Below, piece by piece: positions 1 through 8,447 of a stretch of DNA of 64,000 nt (within the stretch, counting starts at the first letter, position 1; each line of letters begins with the position of its first letter). The notes below the pieces were generated by a model. The model did not search any database and was not told the DNA's origin. It saw only the letters and a program-made list of their open reading frames with translations. This stretch comes from Shinella sp032095155 (GTDB lineage: Bacteria; Pseudomonadota; Alphaproteobacteria; Rhizobiales; Rhizobiaceae): contig NZ_JBLZPK010000074.1 of assembly GCF_049199905.1 (NCBI RefSeq), positions 1 through 64,000 of the forward strand. Reading direction: 5' to 3'. The translations under genes were made by a program, and so were the position numbers.

Positions 1-321
1 AAGAACCCCGAAATCATCGACCGGCTTCGCGCGCGCGATGCGGAAAACGATCCGGATTGCTACGCGTCCGCCTACAGGGTGCTTGCCGAAACCGATTTTG
101 GCGGTTTTATCGACCAGATTCGCTGCCCGACTTTGATTGCCACCGGCGAGGACGATGCGGGGTCCAATCCGCGCATGGCCCGCTACATGCATGAGCGTAT
201 CCCGGGATCGCGGCTTCTCATTTTTCCCGGCCTTCGCCATTCCATCCTCATCGAGGCACCGGATGTCGTGGCGGACGCCGTCAGCGATTTCCTGATGCAT
301 ACGGAGGCGGCACATGGATAG
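1..321 (+). CDS. alpha/beta hydrolase, C-terminal part (cut by the window edge)
   Basis: The reading frame is open from base 1, so only the last 106 codons are present; the GTG at 79 is not the real start. The visible part has the late core of the alpha/beta-hydrolase fold: a strand ending in GEDDAG (acid region) and the catalytic-histidine context GLRHSILIEAP. The same end (GELDGG...GLKHAILIEAS) occurs in the complete hydrolase at 14599-15375, so the two are paralogues. It overlaps the start of the next gene by 8 bases, implying translational coupling. PcaD-like 3-oxoadipate enol-lactonase is one family possibility because a PcaC-like gene follows; the substrate cannot be read from this fragment. 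Confidence 0.85.
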   Translation, partial: KNPEIIDRLRARDAENDPDCYASAYRVLAETDFGGFIDQIRCPTLIATGEDDAGSNPRMARYMHERIPGSRLLIFPGLRHSILIEAPDVVADAVSDFLMHTEAAHG

Positions 322-703
322 ATCCTTGCGGGAAAAGGGGGAGACCATCCGGCGGCGCGTGTTGGGCGACGATTATGTCGACCGGGCGATGAACCAGGCC
401 GATCAGTTTTCGGCTCCCCTCCAGGACGTGCTGAACGAGTATTGTTGGGGAATGGCGTGGACAGATGACGGCCTGGACCTCAAACAGCGCAGCCTTCTCA
501 ACCTCGGTATGCTCGTGGCAAGCAATCGCATGCACGAGTTCGGCCTCCACTTCCGAGGGGCAATTCGCAACGGGTTGACGGAAAGGGAGCTTCAGGCCGC
601 GCTGGTCCAGATTGCGGTCTATTGCGGAGTGCCGGCCGGCGTGGAGGCCTTCCGCGTAGCCCGTGCCGTGAGGGCGGAAATGGCCGATGAGGGCGCGATT
701 TGA
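314..703 (+). CDS. carboxymuconolactone decarboxylase family protein
   Basis: 129 residues, the usual size of the PcaC/AhpD-like CMD family. The core YCWGMAW...R-S-L-L-N-L-G-M-L, followed by RGAIRNGLTERE and AVYCGVPAGVEAF, matches the PcaC pattern. True PcaC decarboxylates gamma-carboxymuconolactone in the protocatechuate pathway. Here no protocatechuate ring-cleavage genes are visible, so a different small-ring or lactone substrate is possible. The gene overlaps the preceding hydrolase and is followed by an ABC importer on the same strand, suggesting a pathway-plus-uptake operon. Family assignment is firm; substrate is open. Confidence 0.85.
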   Translation: MDRSLREKGETIRRRVLGDDYVDRAMNQADQFSAPLQDVLNEYCWGMAWTDDGLDLKQRSLLNLGMLVASNRMHEFGLHFRGAIRNGLTERELQAALVQIAVYCGVPAGVEAFRVARAVRAEMADEGAI

Positions 704-851
704 CTTCCGTCATTTCGATGGATCCAGCCGGCAGACGCTGCTTGGTAACACCGGAAGACGCATGGGGCAGCAAGCCTCAAGATCACCAGCAACGGCAGAG
801 AGAGGAACTCGCGCCGTCGATGAAACGACAACAGTCAGAGGGAACAAACGC

Positions 852-1685
852 ATGATCAACACTTCGACCTTTGCGGCTCTCGCCGCCTCTCTCGCACTTT
901 CGCTGGCCGCCATGCCGGCCAATGCCGGCGCGGTGCTCGACCGTGTGCTCGCAGCCAAGACGCTGAAGGTGGCCACCGACGCCAACTGGGCGCCCCAGTC
1001 TTTCGTCAACGACAAGAACGAGATGGACGGCTTCGACGTCGACGTCGCGAAGGAGGTTGGCAAGCACCTCGGCGTATCCGTCGAATTCGTCACGCCCGGC
1101 TGGGATATCATCACGGCCGGCAACTGGCAGGGTCGGTGGGATATGCATATCGGCTCGATGACCCCGACCAAGGCGCGCGGCGAACTCTTCGACTTCCCCG
1201 CCGTCTATTACTACACGCCTGCCGCCGTTGCCGTGCACAAGGACAACAAGGCCGAAAAGCTGGCTGATCTCGAAGGGAAAAGGATCGGTGTGACGGCAAC
1301 GTCGACCTTCGAAGCCTATGCCAACCAGGATCTCACGTTGGATGCGGCCGGTGCGCCTGCCTTTACCTATGAGTTCAAGCCGGGTGAGGTGAAGTCCTAC
1401 GCCAACTCCACAACCGCGTTCGACGATCTTCGCCTGGGCGACGGCACGCGTCTAGACGCCGTGGTCTCCTCGCTGCCGAGCATTCTTGACGCGCAGAAGG
1501 CGGGTTACCCGATCAAGCAGCTCGGCAAACCTGTTTTCTTCGAGCCTTTGGCGGTTGCCGTCGAAAAGGGCGACAAGGAGTTGAGCGAGAAGATTGCCGA
1601 GGCAATCAAGACTATCCAGACCGATGGCACGCTGAGCAAGCTGTCCGTCAAATGGTACGGTGTCGACTACACGGTCACGCAGTAA
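852..1685 (+). CDS. ABC transporter, polar amino-acid-type substrate-binding protein
   Basis: 277 residues. An ATG upstream at 687 is in frame but too long; the start at 852 gives a clean signal peptide (hydrophobic stretch ending MPANAG) and has an AGAGGGA ribosome site about 8 bases before it. The mature part begins KTLKVATDANWAPQSF and continues DGFDVDVAKEVGKHLGV, the classic SBP family 3 opening for glutamine, polar amino acids and opines. It acts in the periplasm and hands its ligand to the permease at 1743. Ligand identity cannot be told from sequence; amino acid or amino-acid-like compound is the family norm. Confidence 0.9.
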   Translation: MINTSTFAALAASLALSLAAMPANAGAVLDRVLAAKTLKVATDANWAPQSFVNDKNEMDGFDVDVAKEVGKHLGVSVEFVTPGWDIITAGNWQGRWDMHIGSMTPTKARGELFDFPAVYYYTPAAVAVHKDNKAEKLADLEGKRIGVTATSTFEAYANQDLTLDAAGAPAFTYEFKPGEVKSYANSTTAFDDLRLGDGTRLDAVVSSLPSILDAQKAGYPIKQLGKPVFFEPLAVAVEKGDKELSEKIAEAIKTIQTDGTLSKLSVKWYGVDYTVTQ

Positions 1686-1698
1686 CGCCCCGTCGGCG

Positions 1699-1721
1699 CG
1701 CGGCCCGATTTTCGGGCCGCG
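1699..1721 (+). terminator. stem-loop between binding protein and permease genes
   Basis: Perfect 10-bp stem (CGCGGCCCGA / TCGGGCCGCG) with a TTT loop, 14 bases after the stop of the binding-protein gene. No run of T follows, so it is more likely a partial terminator or 3'-end stabiliser that keeps the binding protein more abundant than the membrane subunits. Confidence 0.6.
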
Positions 1722-1742
1722 TACAATTATCAAGGAGGGATG

Positions 1743-2717
1743 ATGCTGTATCCCGATACCGTCGAATCCGAAGTGCTCGTCCACAAGCCGTGGTTTGTCG
1801 CCACGCTGTTCGCCGCGGTTTTCGCCTTCTTTCTCTTATTCGACCTGACAGGAACCTCGTTGGGCGAGGTGATGAGGCCTGTGATCGGTGAACCGTCGCA
1901 GAGCGGTTTCTACGGACGCTTTGCCATCGCTTTCGTCATCGCCGTGATGTTCTGCCTCAACATCGTGCTGATCGGCTTTGCGTCGTTGAGAGTGCAGGTC
2001 GCTGTCGTCTGGTTCGAGTTGCTGCTGCTTTTTCTCGCCTTCTTCACGACCTTCGATCTCAGCCTGCCGTTCATCGCCGAAAAGCTGCCTTTCCTTGTCA
2101 CACAGGGGCTTTTCACGACGATCTACGTGTCCGCCATATCGATCGTGATCGCCTCCTTCATCGCGATTCTCGGCTCGGTCGCCAAGCTTTCGAGCAACGG
2201 CTTCGCCTATGCGATCGCCAGCTTCTATACCTCCTTCTTCCGCGGCCTGCCGCTGCTGATGCAGGTCTACCTCATCTATCTCGGCTTGCCGCAGCTCGGT
2301 TTCATCATCGACGCGGTACCGGCGGGCATCCTGGCGCTCTCCCTCTGCTACGGCGCCTACATGACGGAAATTTTCCGTTCGGGCATCCAGAGCATCGATC
2401 GTGGCCAATGGGAGGCCTCGCGCTCGATCGGCTTCGGCTTCGGCATCACCATGCGCAAGATCATCCTGCCGCAGGCGCTGCCCGTCATCATCCCGCCCAC
2501 CGGCAACCAGTTCATCTCGATGCTAAAGGACAGTTCGCTCGTTTCGGTCATCGGCGTGTGGGAACTGATGTTCCTGGCGCGCACGCTCGGCCAGAAGTCG
2601 TTCCAGCACATGGAAATGCTGATCTCCGCCGCGATGCTCTACTGGGGCGTGTCGATCTGCCTCGAACTCATCCAGTCGCGCATCGAGCGTCATTATACGA
2701 GGAGCAAAGTCCGATGA
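1743..2717 (+). CDS. ABC transporter permease, polar amino-acid type
   Basis: 324 residues with several hydrophobic segments. The C-terminal half has the ABC-permease coupling motif EASRSIGFGFGITMRKIILPQA (EAA loop) near residues 223-244. It belongs to the HisM/GlnP-like family but has an N-terminal extension with extra membrane segments, as in single-permease amino-acid systems. Two ATGs stand together at 1740 and 1743; the strong AGGAGG at 1733-1738 lies only 1 base from the first and 4 from the second, so 1743 is preferred. Its stop overlaps the ATPase start (ATGA). Confidence 0.9.
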   Translation: MLYPDTVESEVLVHKPWFVATLFAAVFAFFLLFDLTGTSLGEVMRPVIGEPSQSGFYGRFAIAFVIAVMFCLNIVLIGFASLRVQVAVVWFELLLLFLAFFTTFDLSLPFIAEKLPFLVTQGLFTTIYVSAISIVIASFIAILGSVAKLSSNGFAYAIASFYTSFFRGLPLLMQVYLIYLGLPQLGFIIDAVPAGILALSLCYGAYMTEIFRSGIQSIDRGQWEASRSIGFGFGITMRKIILPQALPVIIPPTGNQFISMLKDSSLVSVIGVWELMFLARTLGQKSFQHMEMLISAAMLYWGVSICLELIQSRIERHYTRSKVR

Positions 2718-3454
2718 GCGAAAAGATCATCGACGTCCGCAACGTCTCCAAATGGTACGGCGCGTTCCGGGTGCTGACCGATGTCAACCTTACGGTGGAA
2801 AAGGGCGAGCGCATTGTCATTTGCGGTCCCTCCGGCTCGGGAAAGTCGACGCTGATCCGTTGCTTCAACCGGCTGGAGGCCCACCAGGAAGGCGATATCG
2901 TCGTCAACGGTATTCCCCTGCACGATAAGATGCGCAATGTCGGGGAGGTGCGCAAAAACGTTGGCATGGTCTTCCAGCACTTCAACCTCTTTCCGCACAT
3001 GACCGTGCTGATGAACTGCATGGTCGGGCCGATGTGGATTAAGGGCGTCTCGCAGGCCGAGGCCCGCAAGACTGCGCTGAAATTCCTCGAGCGCGTACGT
3101 ATTCCCGAACAGGCGAACAAGTATCCAGTGCAACTTTCCGGCGGCCAGCAGCAGCGTGTGGCGATCGCCCGTTCGCTGTGCATGCAGCCGGCAGTTATGC
3201 TGTTCGATGAACCGACATCCGCGCTCGATCCGGAAATGGTTTCCGAAGTGCTCGACACTATGACGAGCCTGGCGCGCGACGGCATGACCATGGTCTGCGT
3301 CACCCACGAAATGGCCTTTGCCCGCGCCGTCGCCGACCGGGTAATCTTCATGAATGCGGGCCAGATCGTCGAACAGGGCAAGCCGGACGAGTTCTTCGGG
3401 AATCCGCAGCACGAGCGCACGAAGCTCTTTCTCAGCCAGATACTAAAACATTAA
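2714..3454 (+). CDS. ABC transporter ATP-binding protein, polar amino-acid type
   Basis: 246 residues, the standard length of GlnQ/HisP-like ATPases. Walker A GPSGSGKS, Q-loop VFQHFNLFPHMTV, signature LSGGQQQRVAIARSL, Walker B AVMLFDEPTSALDPE and the H-loop VTHEM are all present. The start at 2714 overlaps the permease stop by four bases, which fixes both the start and the operon. It powers uptake of the ligand bound by the 852-1685 protein. The only odd point is the conserved 'MRNVGEVRKNVGMVF' spacing, which is normal for the polar amino-acid branch. Confidence 0.93.
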   Translation: MSEKIIDVRNVSKWYGAFRVLTDVNLTVEKGERIVICGPSGSGKSTLIRCFNRLEAHQEGDIVVNGIPLHDKMRNVGEVRKNVGMVFQHFNLFPHMTVLMNCMVGPMWIKGVSQAEARKTALKFLERVRIPEQANKYPVQLSGGQQQRVAIARSLCMQPAVMLFDEPTSALDPEMVSEVLDTMTSLARDGMTMVCVTHEMAFARAVADRVIFMNAGQIVEQGKPDEFFGNPQHERTKLFLSQILKH

Positions 3455-3795
3455 AGATCGATCGAAAGGCATTTGCTGTAACTACTGGTCTCAAGTTCGT
3501 ATCCCTTCAAGAGCGCAAAAAATTCTGTCCTGCCTATACGTATCAGCATTGTCTTGACGGCGTCTGATGACGTTCTTGTCAATGGGTCGGCACCTTAGTT
3601 TGGCTAGCTGCTCAATTCGATCGTTGGCGTCATAACCTCTGTGTCGGGCACTCCGGCCCGAAGGGCGCTAGCCAAGAGCACTTGACTAATTGGTACGTAT
3701 GTACGAAAGTATTTTGTACGTATGTACCAAACGAGGTCCTGTTGTTTCCCCCAGATAGGTACCTATCCGGCCTAAGCTTTCCCGCGAGGCCAAAA
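3455..3795. other. convergent intergenic region with an orphan promoter/operator
   Basis: This 341-base gap separates a plus-strand gene end from a minus-strand gene end, so no promoter would be expected. It nevertheless holds the duplicated operator described at 3693-3727 with a TTGACT box before it. No credible coding frame was found in the rest. Confidence 0.6.
3682..3730 (+). promoter_or_regulatory. orphan promoter with a double GTAC-N2-ATGTAC operator
   Basis: GTACGTATGTAC occurs twice, at 3693-3704 and 3716-3727, 11 bases apart, with TTGACT at 3682-3687 in front. The first copy sits in the context GGTAC-N2-ATGTACGAAA. The same arrangement (12-base spacer, TTGACA before it) lies at 10460-10510 in front of the oligopeptide-type operon. 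Each unit is a near palindrome, as expected for a TetR-type dimer. Here there is no gene downstream on the plus strand, only the antisense of the LysR gene. Confidence 0.65.
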
Positions 3796-4665
3796 TCAGC
3801 GCAGAGCGGAAAGCTCAAGTTCTTCCGCAGCCTGTCTGAACCCCGAATGCACTTCATCGAACCACGACCAGTTCTCGGTTCGAGCCGTGTTACGGGCGAG
3901 ATAGGCGGTGCGGCGAAAGCGAGGAGCATCCTTCACTTCGAAAATCTGGCCGGCGTCCATTCGGTCCTTGGCGATCCGATACGGCAAATAGGCCGATCCG
4001 CCCCATTTCAGAATATGGTTCAAGGCGAAGACGCTGTTAGTGAACGTCACCACAGCTGTGTCATCAACCGGAAACGTCTCGGCGTGCCAGCGGCGGAACT
4101 CTTCGCCGTGATCGACATAGACGTACATCGGGTCCCACCGCATCAGGCCGCGCTCGACCGTCGCCACCTCGATGACGATATCTTCGAAAAGCGGGCTGAT
4201 GGAAAAGCCGGTCGCCGGTGGCGCCTCATAGGCGATAGCGACGTCGACAATGGAGTTGATGATCCACGGACGCACCTCCGCCTCGCTCCCGCTCTCGACG
4301 TTCACCGCGACCGTCGGGCAGCGCGAGCGGGTGATATTGAGCCACAGTTCTCCCGCTCCGCTCCACAGCGCGTCGGTACAGCCAAGATTGCACACGTCGT
4401 CAAATCCGCTCGGCAGCGAGGTATCGTGACGAGCCTGGTTCCAGACCTGCATGAGGATCTGGGCGTGCTTGACGAATTTGGAACCAGTGGCTGTCAGCTC
4501 GGCGCCGGACTTGACCCGCCGCAGCAACTTCTGACCAAGCACATCTTCGAGCGCGTTGATGCGCGCCGTCACTGTCGACTGCGTGACGTTCAGCTTGGCG
4601 GCAGCCTTATTGAGATTGCCCGTTTCCATCACCACGAGAAACGTGTGCACGTGAGAAAGATTCAT
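3796..4665 (-). CDS. LysR-family transcriptional regulator
   Basis: 289 residues. The first 60 residues form the LysR winged helix-turn-helix (NLNKAAAKLNVTQSTVTARINALED...L-R-R). The remainder is a substrate-binding-like effector domain. It diverges from the ProVWX-type operon starting at 4907, and the spacer has an AATTA-N6-TAATT palindrome (4716-4731), so control of that importer and its own gene is the natural inference. The effector is unknown. The far side of the gene faces the orphan operator at 3682-3730, whose transcript would be antisense to this gene. Confidence 0.9.
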   Translation of the reverse strand: MNLSHVHTFLVVMETGNLNKAAAKLNVTQSTVTARINALEDVLGQKLLRRVKSGAELTATGSKFVKHAQILMQVWNQARHDTSLPSGFDDVCNLGCTDALWSGAGELWLNITRSRCPTVAVNVESGSEAEVRPWIINSIVDVAIAYEAPPATGFSISPLFEDIVIEVATVERGLMRWDPMYVYVDHGEEFRRWHAETFPVDDTAVVTFTNSVFALNHILKWGGSAYLPYRIAKDRMDAGQIFEVKDAPRFRRTAYLARNTARTENWSWFDEVHSGFRQAAEELELSALR

Positions 4666-4715
4666 GTGTCCCGTCCCATTTGGAATGAATGAGAAAGTTC
4701 GAGAAATACGAATAT

Positions 4716-4731
4716 AATTACCATAATAATT
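4716..4731. promoter_or_regulatory. AT-rich palindrome in the LysR/ABC divergent spacer
   Basis: AATTA, six bases, TAATT, about 50 bases upstream of the LysR start and 175 bases upstream of the ATPase start. A T-N11-A type dyad in a divergent spacer is typical for LysR regulators. Assignment to this regulator rests on position only. Confidence 0.45.
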
Positions 4732-4906
4732 TGATTTACAGGATTATGGCTTTCTGTCAACTTTTCTTCATCCACCGGCCGCGAGGGGAAATTCTTCAGG
4801 ACGGTCTTCATCTCGGGCTGGCATTGATGTGCTGGACGAGGCTCCGATCATGTCTTTGCAAGCCGATCACCCGGCTTCTGCAGCTTCGATCCGTCGATGA
4901 GGTCAA

Positions 4907-6025
4907 ATGAACGCTGTACCTAAGATGCAGTTCGACACGTCGCATGCCGGCGAAGCTCGAGCGCCGGTTGTTTCCTGCCGGGACGTTTGGAAGGTCTTTG
5001 GACACCAGCCGGTCGTTGACGGGATTCTCGGCGACCTTCTTGCCGAGAGGATGGACGTGGAGCGCGCGCGACGGGAGCATGGCTGCGTCGTCGCGGTGAA
5101 AGGCGTCAGCTTCGACGTCCGTCCGTCCGAGGTTTTCTGCATCATGGGGCTTTCAGGTTCCGGAAAGTCGACCCTGATCCGGCACGTCAATCGCCTGATT
5201 GAGCCGACGGCAGGGGATATCCTAGTCAATGAGCGCTCAATTTCAGCTCTCGATGCCAGAGGCTTGCGGGAACTGCGGGCGCGAAAGATCGGGATGGTCT
5301 TCCAGAATGTGGCTCTCCTCCCGCACCGCACGGTGGAGGAGAATACCTATCTTCCGCTTGAATTGCGTGGCGAAACGGGCCTCGAAGCGCACGCTGCGGT
5401 CCAACGGGCCTTGTCCGTCGTTGGGCTTTCGGCGTGGGGAGATCGTTACCCGAGTGAACTGTCGGGCGGTATGCAGCAGCGCGTGGGATTGGCGCGGGCG
5501 CTTGCAGCGGACGCCGACATCCTGCTGATGGACGAACCGTTCAGCGCGCTCGATCCTTTGATCCGCAAGCAGTTGCAGACCGAGTTCCGGCGGCTTGTCA
5601 AAACACTCGGCAAGACGGCGCTTTTCATTACCCACGACCTCGACGAAGCGATCCGTATTGGTGACCGGATTGCGATCATGCGTGACGGGCAGATCGTGCA
5701 AACAGGAACGCCCGCCGAGATCGTGCTGTCGCCCGTCAATGAGTACGTCGCGCAATTCGTCGAGGGAATATCGCCGGTTCATTTCGTTGACGCCGAGCGC
5801 ATCATGGTGCCTCCAACGCAGTATCCAGGGCATGCCGCAGCTCTTTTGGCCTCCGCCGTTCCGGAAGGTTGGCCGGTCTGCGAACGCAGCACACTGCTTG
5901 CCAGGCTCATCGCCCTGCAAACAGAGACTGATCGCCCGATCGCCGTGACCGATGGCGGTTTGGTGATCGGTGTTGTCGGGCCGCGTGAAATTCTGGTCGC
6001 CGTCGGCGGGCGCGGCAAGAGATAG
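4907..6025 (+). CDS. ABC transporter ATP-binding protein, glycine betaine/proline (ProV) type
   Basis: 372 residues. Walker A GLSGSGKS, Q-loop VFQNVALLPHRTV, signature LSGGMQQRVGLARAL, Walker B ILLMDEPFSALDP and H-loop ITHDLDEA are visible. The ProV-like long N-terminal segment and VWKVFG opening are present, and the C-terminal extension carries a degenerate CBS-like part (about residues 285-370). It is the first gene of a three-gene importer read divergently from a LysR gene. The family carries quaternary amines such as glycine betaine, choline or carnitine, and proline; catabolic rather than osmotic use is plausible given the LysR partner. Confidence 0.9.
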   Translation: MNAVPKMQFDTSHAGEARAPVVSCRDVWKVFGHQPVVDGILGDLLAERMDVERARREHGCVVAVKGVSFDVRPSEVFCIMGLSGSGKSTLIRHVNRLIEPTAGDILVNERSISALDARGLRELRARKIGMVFQNVALLPHRTVEENTYLPLELRGETGLEAHAAVQRALSVVGLSAWGDRYPSELSGGMQQRVGLARALAADADILLMDEPFSALDPLIRKQLQTEFRRLVKTLGKTALFITHDLDEAIRIGDRIAIMRDGQIVQTGTPAEIVLSPVNEYVAQFVEGISPVHFVDAERIMVPPTQYPGHAAALLASAVPEGWPVCERSTLLARLIALQTETDRPIAVTDGGLVIGVVGPREILVAVGGRGKR

Positions 6026-6039
6026 GAGGAGATGTGACC

Positions 6040-7272
6040 ATGGTCTTTCAGCCCGCCGATCCCGCAACGTTGACCGCAGCAGTGCCGGCACGCCAAAGCA
6101 ACCGAAAACCGGTCGTCCTCCATTTTGCCGGTCTTCTGGTCGGACCTCTCTGCGTTTCAGCGCGGCCAAGACGTTTCCTGCTGCTTTATCTGCTCGCGGA
6201 TGGCGCAGCGATGTGGTTCGCGATGCAGGGTCTTTTCGGCAGCATGTTTCTCGTCTTTGGCCTCTCGCGCGCGGCGGCGATCGCGTTGGCACGGTTTGCC
6301 GGGCCGGAGACGAAATTCCGTCGTGAGGTCTCGGCGTGGCAGCCGTGGATCGAACTGTCGCTCTATGTTTTCAGCCTAGCCACTATCGCTATTGCCAACA
6401 TGACCGGGCCGATCGCAGCGCAGCTTTCCACATTTCCATCGTCGCAGGTTGTGCGCGGCACAGCCGCAGCCTCGATCGATGCGGCGGTCACGTATCTCAC
6501 CGTGCAGGGCGATGTCTTCTTTCGCATCGTGACACGCTGGCTTCTGGCGCTTCTGAAGGGATTGGAGAATGTCCTGACATTGGCGCCTTGGCCTGTCCTT
6601 TTTGCCGTCGTCGGATTTGCCGCCTGGAAGCGGGGCGGGGCAGGGCTGCTCGTCTTGGTCTGGATGGCGCTCGGTTATCTGGGGCTGTTCGGATATTGGG
6701 CGGAGGCACTGCAGACTTCGGCACTGGTGTTGGCGTCGCTCTGTGTGTGTGTCGTCATCGGTATCCCCGCCGGGATTCTTCTTGCGAAAAGTCCGACCAG
6801 CCGCGCCATAGCATCACCAGTCCTTGACCTGATGCAGACCATGCCGAGCTTTGTCTATCTGTTGCCGGCAGTCGCATTTTTCTCCATTGGCAAGCCGCCG
6901 GCGCTGATCGCGACGGTGATCTTCGCGCTGCCGCCTCTGGTCCGGCTCACCTGCCTCGGCATCGAGCAGGTTCCGTTGCATGTTCGTGAAGCGATGCAGG
7001 CGCATGGGGCCACGCCCTTGCAGATGCTGCTCAAGGCGGAACTTCCCCTGGCGCTGCCCTCCATCCGCACAGGCATCAACCAGACGATCATGATGTGCTT
7101 GTCGATGGTGGTCGTTGCCGCGCTGATCGGCGGTGGCGGGCTCGGCTATAACGTCCTCTTCGCACTGCAGAACGTCCAATACGGCGAAGGCATCCTCGCG
7201 GGCCTCGCAATCGTCTTCTGTGCCGTGCTGTTTGATCGCCTGGCGGGCAGCGGCCGCAAGACAGATCTTTGA
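6040..7272 (+). CDS. ABC transporter permease, glycine betaine/proline (ProW) type
   Basis: 410 residues, long for ProW, with a large hydrophobic N-terminal half and the usual permease domain at the end (EAMQAHGATPLQMLLKAELPLALPSIRTG coupling loop, near residues 328-356). A GTG at 6034 is in frame, but AGGAGGA at 6024-6030 is correctly spaced for the ATG at 6040. The gene begins 14 bases after the ATPase gene. The segment SKPPALIATVIFALPPLVRLT is typical of OpuAB/ProW. It forms the membrane channel for the ligand bound by the 7304-8326 protein. Confidence 0.88.
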   Translation: MVFQPADPATLTAAVPARQSNRKPVVLHFAGLLVGPLCVSARPRRFLLLYLLADGAAMWFAMQGLFGSMFLVFGLSRAAAIALARFAGPETKFRREVSAWQPWIELSLYVFSLATIAIANMTGPIAAQLSTFPSSQVVRGTAAASIDAAVTYLTVQGDVFFRIVTRWLLALLKGLENVLTLAPWPVLFAVVGFAAWKRGGAGLLVLVWMALGYLGLFGYWAEALQTSALVLASLCVCVVIGIPAGILLAKSPTSRAIASPVLDLMQTMPSFVYLLPAVAFFSIGKPPALIATVIFALPPLVRLTCLGIEQVPLHVREAMQAHGATPLQMLLKAELPLALPSIRTGINQTIMMCLSMVVVAALIGGGGLGYNVLFALQNVQYGEGILAGLAIVFCAVLFDRLAGSGRKTDL

Positions 7273-7303
7273 ATCCATTCCAATCAACAAGGGGAACAAT
7301 GAC

Positions 7304-8326
7304 ATGCAGTTAAAGAAACGGATCCGTGCGCTTGCTCTTACCGGCGTCCTTGCGCTCATTCAGCCGCTTGCGGCAGGTGCCGGAGAAAAGATCGTCCTGG
7401 CCGATCTCACCTGGGACGAGCCGAGAGCGGTGAACGCGGTTCTCGCCGAAATCCTTACCAACACCTACGGGGCCGAGGTCAGTCTTATCGCGGCCGATCA
7501 GACAGCGATCTTCGCTGCGATGGGAAAGGGCGACGGTTCGGTGGATGTGCATCCGGCGGTCTGGTCTGGCGCGCAGCAGAGCAATATCGACCGTTTCGTC
7601 ACCAGCGAGGGTAAGGTGAGGTTGAATGCCAAGCCCTACGATGCCACTGACGGATTCTATGTCCCGAAATTCTTCGCCGAACAGCACGGCATCAAGTCGA
7701 TTGAGGATTTGAAGAAGCCGGAAATCGCCGCGCTCTTCGATATCAATGGCGACGGCCGCGGCGACTATTGGCCGGGTGCCCCGGGCTGGGGCGTTACGAA
7801 CATCTATCGGGTCAAGGGTGTGAGCTATGGACTGGAAGAGTTCTACGACCCGATCGTTGCCTCTGATGCTCTGATGAAGACGCAGCTTGCCAGCGTCGAG
7901 GCAAAGAAGACGAACGGCCTGCTGTTCTATTATTGGAAACCGGAAGCCCTGCATCAGGCCTATGAACTGACACAGCTTGAAGAGCCGGCCTTCGATGGCT
8001 TTGCCATGGAAAGCAAGAAGGCCACACCGGAGTACAAGGCCGATGGTTGCTACAACTATGTCGACCCGAAAGAGTCGCCGGATTGGTTGAAGCAGAGCCG
8101 CATTACCTGTGCGACGCCGCCGCAGCCGATCTATATCGCCTACTCCTCCTCGCTTGAGGAACGTGCGCCGGAAATTGCAGCCTTCCTGAACAAAGTTGCG
8201 ATCGAGCCGAGCGAAGTCGGTGCGTGGATCTACGCCATGACGATCGACAAGAAAGACCCTGCCACCGTAGCCAAGGAGTGGGTTTCGGCAAATCCGGAGC
8301 GCGTCAAATCCTGGACTGGCAAGTAG
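7304..8326 (+). CDS. ABC transporter substrate-binding protein, glycine betaine/proline (ProX) type
   Basis: 340 residues. ATG 7304 is preceded by AAGGGGAAC and gives a signal peptide ending about residue 27 (LAAGAGEKI). The body has OpuAC-family features: WDEPRAVNAVLAEIL near the N-terminus, DVHPAVWSG, and the CNYVDPKESPDWLK stretch. In this family aromatic residues cage a quaternary ammonium group; several Trp and Tyr residues (PGWGVTNIYR, YYWKPEAL) are in suitable places, but the exact box cannot be assigned by eye. It completes the importer begun at 4907. Confidence 0.88.
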   Translation: MQLKKRIRALALTGVLALIQPLAAGAGEKIVLADLTWDEPRAVNAVLAEILTNTYGAEVSLIAADQTAIFAAMGKGDGSVDVHPAVWSGAQQSNIDRFVTSEGKVRLNAKPYDATDGFYVPKFFAEQHGIKSIEDLKKPEIAALFDINGDGRGDYWPGAPGWGVTNIYRVKGVSYGLEEFYDPIVASDALMKTQLASVEAKKTNGLLFYYWKPEALHQAYELTQLEEPAFDGFAMESKKATPEYKADGCYNYVDPKESPDWLKQSRITCATPPQPIYIAYSSSLEERAPEIAAFLNKVAIEPSEVGAWIYAMTIDKKDPATVAKEWVSANPERVKSWTGK

Positions 8327-8356
8327 GCGCTATCACAACGACCTTTTCATGCGCCG

Positions 8357-8374
8357 CCCGGCTTGCAAGCCGGG
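8357..8374 (+). terminator. palindromic stem-loop after the ProX-type gene
   Basis: Perfect palindrome CCCGGCTTGCAAGCCGGG, 30 bases after the stop of the binding protein and 73 bases before the LLM gene. There is no T tract, so partial termination or transcript stabilisation is more likely than full termination. Confidence 0.5.
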
Positions 8375-8447
8375 TGGTGATTCCCCGGCACGCCAAGGTC
8401 GTTCATGTGCGGCGTTCCAACGAGTAACAGCAAGGGAGCACTTCTCC

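Noticed and set aside
3682..4692. 336-residue open frame on the plus strand
   Set aside because: It is the antisense shadow of the LysR gene; no family motif and the opposite strand has a clear LysR protein.
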